Shown: positions 8,673 through 14,924 of the stretch, piece after piece
Layout of the letters: each line of letters starts with the position of its first letter
Position numbering within the stretch: position 1 is the stretch's first letter
Assembly (NCBI GenBank): GCA_002733645.1
Contig: NVWL01000008.1
Coordinates: 770-44,402, forward strand
Source of the DNA: Oceanobacter sp.
GTDB lineage: Bacteria; Pseudomonadota; Gammaproteobacteria; Pseudomonadales; Oceanobacteraceae
DNA: 43,633 bases
Direction: 5' to 3'
The notes under the pieces: generated by a model
Database searches by the model: none
Told to the model about the DNA's origin: nothing
Seen by the model: the letters and a program-made list of their open reading frames with translations, nothing else
Position numbers and translations under genes: made by a program

Positions 8673-8706
8673 CGCTCTCCAAACTAAACACAGTTTTCAG
8701 AGAGCG
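8673..8706 (+). promoter_or_regulatory. Nested hairpin in the hcp leader
   Basis: CGCTCTC (8673-8679) pairs with GAGAGCG (8700-8706). Inside it AAACT (8681-8685) pairs with AGTTT (8692-8696) around AAACAC. No T run follows, so it is not an intrinsic terminator. It lies about 55 bases before the hcp ATG and could stabilise the hcp transcript or serve as a protein-binding site. Confidence 0.5.
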
Positions 8707-8760
8707 CGCCGAAGGAAATTATTGGACGTAATCTTTTAAATAACACAGAGGAATTATTCA

Positions 8761-9249
8761 ATGGCGATTTACATGAACTTCAACTCAAAAGCCCCAGCGG
8801 GTAACGTAACTGCTGCAGGCTATGAAGATTGGATCGAAGTTGACAGCATGAGCTTCGGCGTAGGCCGTTCTATCACTATGCAAGCTGGCGCAATGTCTAA
8901 CCGTGAAGCTTCACGTCCTAGCATCAGCGAAGTTACCGTAACTAAGCCACTTGACGCTGCTTCTGGCGGTTTGTTCAAAGCTTCTGTTACTGGTGATTCT
9001 GGCGTAGTTGTTGAAATTCACGTTGTTCAGACTGGCGCTGACAAAGTTGAAAAGTACGCAGTTTACAAACTAGAAGACGTCATCATGTCTTCTTACAGCC
9101 TGAGCGCTTCTGCTGGCGGTGCACCGCAAGAGTCTATCTCTTTGAGCTTTGCTAAGATTGAAGCGGATCTGACTCACGCAGACAAGACCAACAAGAACAC
9201 CAAGAACATGAAGGTCGGTTACGACCTAACAACGGCTAAGCCGCTATAA
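8761..9249 (+). CDS. hcp: Hcp, T6SS tube protein (TssD)
   Basis: A 162-residue Hcp1-family protein, which forms hexameric rings that stack into the T6SS inner tube and is secreted in bulk. Typical features are the N-terminal MAIYMNFN, WIEVDSMSFGVGR, the REASRPSISEVTVTK strand pair, SGGLFKASVTGD and a C-terminal KVGYDLTTAKPL. Length is normal and there is no effector extension. Ribosome-binding site GAGGAA lies eight bases before the ATG. The gene starts the plus-strand export and effector arm and is followed by two hairpins, which fits a need for far more Hcp than VgrG. Codon use looks biased toward a restricted set, as for highly expressed genes (by eye). Confidence 0.95.
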   Translation: MAIYMNFNSKAPAGNVTAAGYEDWIEVDSMSFGVGRSITMQAGAMSNREASRPSISEVTVTKPLDAASGGLFKASVTGDSGVVVEIHVVQTGADKVEKYAVYKLEDVIMSSYSLSASAGGAPQESISLSFAKIEADLTHADKTNKNTKNMKVGYDLTTAKPL

Positions 9250-9270
9250 ATAAGAGAGCTTTTCTCTTAT
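9250..9270 (+). terminator. AT-rich hairpin directly after hcp
   Basis: ATAAGAGA (9250-9257) and TCTCTTAT (9263-9270) form a perfect 8-bp stem beginning just after the hcp stop, followed by TTTCTC. The stem is AT-rich and could protect the 3' end or terminate weakly. Confidence 0.5.
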
Positions 9271-9275
9271 TTTCT

Positions 9276-9312
9276 CAGGGGGCACTTCGGCATAAAACGG
9301 AGTTGTCCCCTG
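9276..9312 (+). terminator. GC-rich hairpin between hcp and vgrG
   Basis: CAGGGGGCA pairs with TGTCCCCTG (about nine pairs including one G-U) around a long loop, followed by ATTTGTTT. It is a plausible partial terminator that leaves some transcription into vgrG. Confidence 0.5.
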
Positions 9313-9392
9313 ATTTGTTTCAGGAAGTGGCATCTGGAAAAGCGCGCCCGCGCTGATGCGATAACAATCACATAGAACGTGGTGACAAGGTC

Positions 9393-11279
9393 ATGTCTGT
9401 ACTCAATCAAAAGAAACGCCTCATTCAAATTGATACACCAGTAGGAAAAGATGTATTCATTGTGTCTGAATTAGTCGGCGACGAGTACATATCCGATCTC
9501 TTCCGGTACACACTCGAATTATTCTCTGACCGCCATGATATTGATCAAAAAGACATCGTAGGAAAAGACATTACCGTCTCCTTAATGTCTGATGGCGAAT
9601 CAGAAACCCGTTATATCAATGGCTACGTCAATCACTTAGCCATGCTGGATGTAAATGACGAAGGGCTTCGCCGTTATCGCTTAGAAATGGTTCCTGGCTT
9701 ATGGTTTACCAAACTAGGGTCGAAGAACCGTATCTTCCACAAGAAAAGCGTGAAAGACATCGTCAACGAAGTACTTGGGGATTACTCCAAAGTCGTCTCA
9801 CATCAATTTAAACCCACCGGTGCTTACACCACGCGCGAATATTGTGTTCAATTTGATGAGACCGATTTCGAGTTTATCTCTCGCCTATTAGCCGAAGAAG
9901 GCATCAGCTATTACTTTACCCACAACGATGGGAAGCACGAGCTGATCTTAGCTGATGATGCGCAAGATTATTTTGATGCTGCCACAGAGACCATCGAATA
10001 TGACGGCGGTGGCAGCCAGCCAAGCAAAGATACAATACACAGCTGGCAGCGTAGTTTTAATTACCACACCGGTGGCTTTGAATTTAAAGATTACAGCGAA
10101 TTCACCACCACAAAAGATAATAAACAAACCGTAAAAACCAAATCGCCGCTAAATAGCGTATCCAGCTTCACGGGTAATGATTACGGTAGTTATCATTTTG
10201 AAGTGGACGGTGAAAACAAACACAAATTTATCGACTCGCAAAGTAAGAGTGCGAGTGAACGCGCGATGGAAGCACACGAATCTGGGTTTGATGTTGCACA
10301 AGGCACCAGCGACGTCGTGACCCTATCCGCGGGTGGTCGCTTTGAAATTGAACATTCCATCGCTTCAGAAAGCGGCAAATACCTTATTACGCAAGTGCAC
10401 ATTATTGCTCGTGACGGTAACGACCGCGACACACACTTTTCTAATCGATTCAGTTGTGTACCCAACGGCGTTGTCGTAAGGCCCAAGCATAATAACTTTG
10501 CTAAAAAGATACACACCCCTCAAGTTGCTACCGTCAGTGAAGTAAAAGCCACTGGCAGTGACAGCTCAAGCGATACACTGACTCAAGTAAAAGTCACCTT
10601 CCCCTGGAACTCTGCGCAAAATTCTTGCTGGGTGCGTGTGGTACAACAATTTGCAGGCAAAGGCTGGGGCGCTAACTTTGTGCCGCGTATAGGCCAAGAA
10701 GTGGTGATCAACTACATCAATGGCGACCCAGATCGACCACTGGTCACAGGCGCGGTATATAACGGCACCAACGACGGGCCAAACTACACCGCCACTCAAA
10801 GTGGTTGGAAAACAGCCATTAAAGACAGTAAATTTAATGAACTTCGCTTCGATGACAAAAAAGGCAGCGAAGAGATTTATATGGAAGCTGGGAAAGACCA
10901 CAACTGGATCATTCATAACGACCAAACCGGCACGGTCGAAAACGACCAGACACTGACAGTAGAACAAAACCGCACGGCAACCATCAGTAAAGGCGACGAC
11001 ACTCTGACCGTCGCTAAAGGTAATCAAACCACAAAAGTTGATAGTGGTAATCATACGTTAAAAGTTGGCAAAGGCAGCGCCACCATTGATGTTATGAAGG
11101 CCATTAAAATCACCTCAAAAACATCCATTGAACTTAAAGTAGGCGCTAACTCAATTAAAATTGATCAGACCGGCGTCCAAATTAAAGGCACTATGGTAAA
11201 AGCCAAAGCCAGTGCAATGGGTGAAATATCTGCGGGCGGTATACTTACCGTTAAAGGCGCTCTAACCAAGATTAACTAA
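9393..11279 (+). CDS. vgrG: VgrG spike protein (TssI)
   Basis: A 628-residue trimeric spike of the T6SS. The N-terminal gp27-like part has LIQIDTPVGKDVFIV, RYTLELFS, VVSHQFKPTGAYTTREYCVQ and FISRLLAEEGISYYF. The central gp5-like OB fold carries VKVTFPWN, SCWVRVVQQFAGKGWG and PRIGQEVVINYINGDPDRPLVTG. The C-terminal part from about residue 500 is a needle of short repeats (DNDQTLTVE-like, TLTVAKGN, TLKVGKGS). There is no additional enzyme domain after the needle, so cargo is presumably delivered as separate proteins: the PAAR and lipase downstream. It is followed after 11 bp by a DUF6931-like gene. Confidence 0.95.
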   Translation: MSVLNQKKRLIQIDTPVGKDVFIVSELVGDEYISDLFRYTLELFSDRHDIDQKDIVGKDITVSLMSDGESETRYINGYVNHLAMLDVNDEGLRRYRLEMVPGLWFTKLGSKNRIFHKKSVKDIVNEVLGDYSKVVSHQFKPTGAYTTREYCVQFDETDFEFISRLLAEEGISYYFTHNDGKHELILADDAQDYFDAATETIEYDGGGSQPSKDTIHSWQRSFNYHTGGFEFKDYSEFTTTKDNKQTVKTKSPLNSVSSFTGNDYGSYHFEVDGENKHKFIDSQSKSASERAMEAHESGFDVAQGTSDVVTLSAGGRFEIEHSIASESGKYLITQVHIIARDGNDRDTHFSNRFSCVPNGVVVRPKHNNFAKKIHTPQVATVSEVKATGSDSSSDTLTQVKVTFPWNSAQNSCWVRVVQQFAGKGWGANFVPRIGQEVVINYINGDPDRPLVTGAVYNGTNDGPNYTATQSGWKTAIKDSKFNELRFDDKKGSEEIYMEAGKDHNWIIHNDQTGTVENDQTLTVEQNRTATISKGDDTLTVAKGNQTTKVDSGNHTLKVGKGSATIDVMKAIKITSKTSIELKVGANSIKIDQTGVQIKGTMVKAKASAMGEISAGGILTVKGALTKIN

Positions 11280-11290
11280 GCGGTAACATC

Positions 11291-11875
11291 ATGACAGCAT
11301 TAGTAAAGATACAAGCACTGACCGCCGCCGAATTGCTCAAAGAATTTGAGTTAACCGAACCAGACGCTCAAACCATTGTCGTGCCTGACACCGCACCACA
11401 AATCAGCATTGAACGTCTTATCGAAGGTGGCTTTTATCAAGATGCCATTAAACTACTCGCTCACGGATTACCGAAACGAGAGTCCGTTTGGTGGGCCTGC
11501 CTTGCCGCTCGAGCCGCGCAAACCCCAGAGACCGACGAAAACAACGTTAATGCACTACTCGCCACAGAAACCTGGGCACGTAAACCCACCGAAGACCACC
11601 GCTTACGCTGTAAAGAACTCAGCGAAAAAACCCAGTTTAAAACCGCAGCAAGCTGGGCGGCAACGGCAGCGACATGGTGTACTGGCAGCATGACCCCAGA
11701 AGGCGAGCCTGCGGTACCACCACCAGAGTACCTATTTGCACACGCCGTTGCCGGTTGTATTGCACTCGCCGCAGCGACTATCGACCCTGAAAACATCGAA
11801 GACAACTACAAACTGTTTCTTGCTCAAGGTGTCGACCTCGCCCAAGGCGGAAACGGCATGGTAGAAGGAGCTTAA
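11291..11875 (+). CDS. DUF6931-like T6SS-associated protein
   Basis: A 194-residue soluble protein with no signal peptide or membrane segment. The first 50 residues are acidic (LTAAELLKEFELTEPDAQ); the rest is Ala/Trp/Cys-rich and probably helical (RESVWWACLAARAAQ, ETWARKP, TAASWAATAATWCTG, YLFAHAVAGCIALAA). I recall similar proteins, grouped as DUF6931, next to PAAR genes in T6SS clusters; the assignment is from memory and moderate. It is tightly placed, 11 bp after vgrG and 2 bp before the PAAR gene, which suggests an adaptor or chaperone for loading the spike, but no function is shown by sequence. Confidence 0.6.
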   Translation: MTALVKIQALTAAELLKEFELTEPDAQTIVVPDTAPQISIERLIEGGFYQDAIKLLAHGLPKRESVWWACLAARAAQTPETDENNVNALLATETWARKPTEDHRLRCKELSEKTQFKTAASWAATAATWCTGSMTPEGEPAVPPPEYLFAHAVAGCIALAAATIDPENIEDNYKLFLAQGVDLAQGGNGMVEGA

Positions 11876-11877
11876 TC

Positions 11878-12171
11878 ATGGGAAAACCTGCTTCACGCAT
11901 TACTGACATGCACGTCTGCCCGATGTCATCTGGGCCTGTACCCCACGTCGGCGGCCCCATCGTCTCTCCGGGTGCGCCAACCGTATTAATCGGCAACATG
12001 CCCGCAGCCACGGCTGGCAGCATGTGCGTCTGCGTAGGCCCGCCCGACTCCATCGCCATGGGGAGTATGACCGTTCTACTTAGCAACAAACCTGCCGCAA
12101 GAATGGGCGACTCCACTGCACATGGCGGCAAAGTGATATTAGGGTGCCCGACAGTCTTGGTGGGTGGGTGA
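11878..12171 (+). CDS. PAAR-domain spike tip protein
   Basis: A 97-residue stand-alone PAAR protein that caps the VgrG trimer. It starts MGKPASRITDMHVCP and carries a GGPIVSPGAPTVLIGNMPAAT block, a second block SMTVLLSNKPAARMGDST and ends GCPTVLVGG. Metal-binding candidates are His12, Cys14, the Cys pair in MCVCVG and His in the AHGGKV segment. There is no N- or C-terminal toxin extension. It begins two bases after the previous stop and is followed 18 bp later by the first DUF6795-like gene, so spike tip, immunity and effector genes are read as one unit. Confidence 0.92.
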   Translation: MGKPASRITDMHVCPMSSGPVPHVGGPIVSPGAPTVLIGNMPAATAGSMCVCVGPPDSIAMGSMTVLLSNKPAARMGDSTAHGGKVILGCPTVLVGG

Positions 12172-12189
12172 GCTCATAGGAGCAACTAA

Positions 12190-12666
12190 ATGATCTCAAA
12201 GATATTTTCATTCTTTTTAATTTGTTTCTTAACTATTTCTAAAGGTCAGGCCATGTCTATTTCAGATGTCGGAAAGGTATGCACATTTTCATCTGTACGA
12301 GCGAAGGTTACTTATAATGGAGAACTTGTTAAAAACTCCAAAGTGACACGTTGGACTAAATGGAAAGACGCTTCGACTGAGGTCACTACGACTACAAGTG
12401 ATGGTGTTTTTGAGTTTCCTGCAATTTTTGAGAAATCTATTTCTAAATACTTGCCAATCGAAATAGTGATTACACAAGTCATTACTGTTGAATACGGCGG
12501 GCACCCCTACAAAGTCTGGATTAATACAAAAATGAAGCCAGAAGAAAATACTGAATTAGGAGGTTCGCCTCTTAATCTTGAGTGCGAATTAACAGAAGAA
12601 CCGGTTTTCTACGAAGACTTTGGACCATTGCTAGAAACCAATTGTACTGGGAAAATGCTGGGGTGA
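12190..12666 (+). CDS. DUF6795-like periplasmic protein, likely lipase immunity protein 1
   Basis: A 158-residue exported protein. The signal peptide is residues 1-21 (MISKIFSFFLICFLTISKGQA). The mature part resembles an Ig-like, carboxypeptidase-regulatory-type fold: KVCTFSSVRAKVTYNGELV, an aromatic WTKWKD stretch, SDGVFEFPAIFEKS, then a strand-rich tail with LNLECELTEEP and a final cysteine near the C-terminus. This pattern matches DUF6795, which I recall near T6SS lipase effectors. It precedes a class 3 lipase and has a close paralogue immediately downstream, so I infer that it protects the periplasm against the lipase. AGGAG lies seven bases before the ATG. The sequence is more AT-rich than the core T6SS genes. 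Confidence 0.7.
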   Translation: MISKIFSFFLICFLTISKGQAMSISDVGKVCTFSSVRAKVTYNGELVKNSKVTRWTKWKDASTEVTTTTSDGVFEFPAIFEKSISKYLPIEIVITQVITVEYGGHPYKVWINTKMKPEENTELGGSPLNLECELTEEPVFYEDFGPLLETNCTGKMLG

Positions 12667-12703
12667 CCGACCGTAAGAGAGGGTGAACTAATGGAGTTAC
12701 TAA

Positions 12704-13177
12704 ATGATCTCAAAAATATTCTCATTCTTTTTAATTTGTTTTTTAACTATTTCTAAAGGTCAGGCCATGTCTATTTCAGATGTCGGAAAGGTATGCACAT
12801 TCTCAGAGGTAAAGGCCAAAGTTACTTATAATGGAAAGCCAGCTATCGGAGCTAAGGTAACCCAGATCACTAAGTTTAAAAGTGCTGTTGAGAATCATAC
12901 ATCAACAGATGAGGCCGGCATATTTTCCTTTCCCGCAACCTATGAAAAGTCCTTTAAAAAACTCCTACCGATGGAGATCGTAATATCCCAACAAATCCTC
13001 ATTGACTATAACGGCGAAAAATTTGAAGTTTGGGCTAATGGAAAAATGAATACAGAGGAGAACTCAGAGCTTGGTGGAATACCAATTAATCTGACCTGCG
13101 AGCTAACTGACGCACCAGAGACTCACCGTACCGCCGGGTCGCTGGTACTAACTAATTGCCGCTGGGAAAAAAAATAA
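12704..13177 (+). CDS. DUF6795-like periplasmic protein, likely lipase immunity protein 2
   Basis: A 157-residue paralogue of the preceding gene. The first 34 residues are identical (signal peptide through KVCTFS); after that the two proteins diverge strongly while keeping the same pattern (KAKVTYNGKPAIGAKV, GIFSFPATYEKS, INLTCELTDAP, LTNC). The signal peptide is the same. The ribosome-binding site GGAG and about 25 upstream bases also resemble those of the first copy, so the duplication included the leader. The lipase gene starts 13 bp downstream. Whether both copies neutralise the same lipase, or one is an orphan immunity gene against a competitor's variant, is not known. Confidence 0.7.
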   Translation: MISKIFSFFLICFLTISKGQAMSISDVGKVCTFSEVKAKVTYNGKPAIGAKVTQITKFKSAVENHTSTDEAGIFSFPATYEKSFKKLLPMEIVISQQILIDYNGEKFEVWANGKMNTEENSELGGIPINLTCELTDAPETHRTAGSLVLTNCRWEKK

Positions 13178-13190
13178 CAGGGAGTTAATC

Positions 13191-14354
13191 ATGAGCTTAA
13201 ATACTTTAGATGCGCGCTTCGCAGCCGCCCTTGCGCAAGATGCCTACAGGCTTAAAGACGAAATCACACGACGAATAGTACTATTTGAATATAAAGATAA
13301 GCTAGAAGTTAACGAGGAGCTTAGTGGTAAAACCGGTGCATTCATATATCTAAAGTATTCGCACATCATGGGAGCTTGCGCCTTTGGCATAAACAAATAT
13401 GCTGGGCAAGCCTTTGTAATATTAAAAGGAACCGCCAGCGGCTTTGATGCCCTTACTGACTTAAATGCAGGCATAAAACGTTGTAGCACTGGAGGCCAGG
13501 TTCACCAAGGTTTCCAAGATACCTTTGAATCTTTTCTCCCTCAGCTAAAAGAGTTCCGCTCCGAGCTTGCTAAGCGACCTACAATACAAACCGTACACTG
13601 TATCGGTCATAGTCTAGGAGGGGCCTTAGCCACACTCACAGCAGATTGGTTAAGTTCTAATTGCTCAGCGACTACGAAATTATACACTTTCGGCTCTCCT
13701 AAAGTTGGCTTCAATTACTTTGCCAGTAATCTCACTAACCGTGTAAACCCTGACAATATTTATCGTGTGTATCATAAAACCGACCCGGTACCCATGGTAC
13801 CTACTTGGCCTTTTACACACGCACCAAGTCAAGGGACTGATTACTTACTCGACTCAGGACTAGCGTTGGTGCCATGGAAATACCACCTCATGGAGCATTA
13901 TTTGGATTCAGTTTCAGGGAATAGTCAAATTAGCCTTGACTGGCTAACTCTCAAAGCTAAGCGCCCCCCTGAATTAATGGATAGCGCTATAGAAAATTGG
14001 CTTAAGTCCGATGGCCCAGTTTCTTTATGTTTAAACACTGCGCGAGTTTTAGATGCTGCTCTTTTGTGGGTTATTAAAAAAGTAGTTAACATTGCAGGAA
14101 TAGCGATAATGGGTGCTGCATCCACTACATTTACAATTTTGGATCGCCTTGCTTATATGATGCATAAAGCCTATGACTTATCAAAAGATCTAGGAACATG
14201 GGTCATGAGATTAATAAAGCGTATGGCGCGAGCTATTGGTATTGTCGTTACTGAAACAACAACGCTATCGGTCGCTTTTATCCGTATGATATTTATTCGA
14301 ATACACCACAGCGTGTCGGAATTAGTACGAAAGGCCTCCCAAGCAATTGAATAA
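13191..14354 (+). CDS. Class 3 lipase, candidate T6SS phospholipase effector
   Basis: A 387-residue alpha/beta-hydrolase of the lipase class 3 family (PF01764 type). The nucleophile elbow is GHSLGGALA with Ser141. The acid is probably Asp198 (HKTDPVPMVP), and the histidine is His232 or His236 in KYHLMEHYL. The oxyanion-side strand reads AFVILKGTAS. There is no signal peptide, consistent with delivery by T6SS. Residues about 285-330 are hydrophobic (LLWVIKKVVNIAGIAIMGAAS, then a helix-rich tail), possibly for membrane association. Its position after vgrG, PAAR and two exported immunity candidates is typical of Tle-type effectors. Ribosome-binding site AGGGAG. No PAAR or MIX domain is fused, so loading would depend on VgrG/PAAR or the DUF6931-like protein. 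Confidence 0.85.
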   Translation: MSLNTLDARFAAALAQDAYRLKDEITRRIVLFEYKDKLEVNEELSGKTGAFIYLKYSHIMGACAFGINKYAGQAFVILKGTASGFDALTDLNAGIKRCSTGGQVHQGFQDTFESFLPQLKEFRSELAKRPTIQTVHCIGHSLGGALATLTADWLSSNCSATTKLYTFGSPKVGFNYFASNLTNRVNPDNIYRVYHKTDPVPMVPTWPFTHAPSQGTDYLLDSGLALVPWKYHLMEHYLDSVSGNSQISLDWLTLKAKRPPELMDSAIENWLKSDGPVSLCLNTARVLDAALLWVIKKVVNIAGIAIMGAASTTFTILDRLAYMMHKAYDLSKDLGTWVMRLIKRMARAIGIVVTETTTLSVAFIRMIFIRIHHSVSELVRKASQAIE

Positions 14355-14467
14355 ATTATAGTCCACCATGTTGTTATCTTTTCTCCAACATAGCAACATG
14401 AAAAGTCTCACCAAGTTTCATTTCAAGCTTGTAAAAACTTCGCTATTTTTTTGCATAGGTGCGCATT

Positions 14468-14872
14468 ATGGGTATGGTTATAGGGCCTCTTTTACTGTTT
14501 TGGTTCTCGGCCATGATGTTTTCGTTATTTATTGGCTGGAGCACTCTTGGCGTTAGCTACACGTTTGCGGTGATCGCTCTGCTTGCCATAATATCCGGAC
14601 GACTCTATGCAAAAAACATCGTATTGCAACTTAAAGACGAGAAAGAACAGTGGGGGTTTAAAGCCGTAATGCACGTTGCTACGCAAGGGAAGGCTATAAA
14701 ATTATTTATCGCTTGCAGCATATCGTATTTCTTATTAGCTCTACTCCCCGTAAAAGAACTTATAGGAGCAGTATTATTCTACCTCTCTCTGTCAGTATCC
14801 TATGGCACTGTTCATGGAATACTCAATGATAAAAAGATCTTATCTAAATATCAGATAAAATTCACACCTTAA
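14468..14872 (+). CDS. Small four-helix membrane protein, unknown function
   Basis: A 134-residue integral membrane protein that I do not recognise. Four hydrophobic segments are visible: PLLLFWFSAMMFSLFIGW, VSYTFAVIALLAIISGRLYA, AIKLFIACSISYFLLALLPV, and LIGAVLFYLSLSVSYGTVHGIL, with a charged loop (LKDEKEQWGFKA) between the second and third. I chose ATG 14468, preceded by AGGTG at seven bases, over the GTG at 14459. It is the last gene of the effector arm, 113 bp after the lipase, and ends at a bidirectional terminator. It could be an additional immunity or accessory factor, or unrelated cargo. Confidence 0.6.
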   Translation: MGMVIGPLLLFWFSAMMFSLFIGWSTLGVSYTFAVIALLAIISGRLYAKNIVLQLKDEKEQWGFKAVMHVATQGKAIKLFIACSISYFLLALLPVKELIGAVLFYLSLSVSYGTVHGILNDKKILSKYQIKFTP

Positions 14873-14882
14873 GAGTAGAAAA

Positions 14883-14902
14883 AACGGGGATTTCACCCCG
14901 TT
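14883..14902. terminator. Bidirectional intrinsic terminator between convergent genes
   Basis: AACGGGG and CCCCGTT form a perfect 7-bp stem with loop ATTTCA. On the minus strand the stem is followed by TTTTCTAC, and on the plus strand by CTTTGT. It separates the plus-strand effector arm from the convergent GlyGly-CTERM gene. Confidence 0.8.
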
Positions 14903-14924
14903 CTTTGTATAGATAGCCTTAATT

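Larger units (their letters stand above)
8318..8760. other. 443-bp intergenic region upstream of hcp
   Basis: No gene seen. Its first half carries the three GTGYCAGAGTC motifs. Its second half is the hcp leader, with an imperfect CACTTGCC/GGCAGTG inverted repeat near 8651-8669, the nested hairpin at 8673-8706 and the ribosome-binding site GAGGAA before hcp. The hcp promoter must lie here, but I cannot pick a clear -35/-10 pair. Confidence 0.6.

Noticed and set aside
10900-11279. Possible toxin extension at the VgrG C-terminus
   Set aside because: The region consists of short needle repeats and the protein ends at normal length with no added domain.
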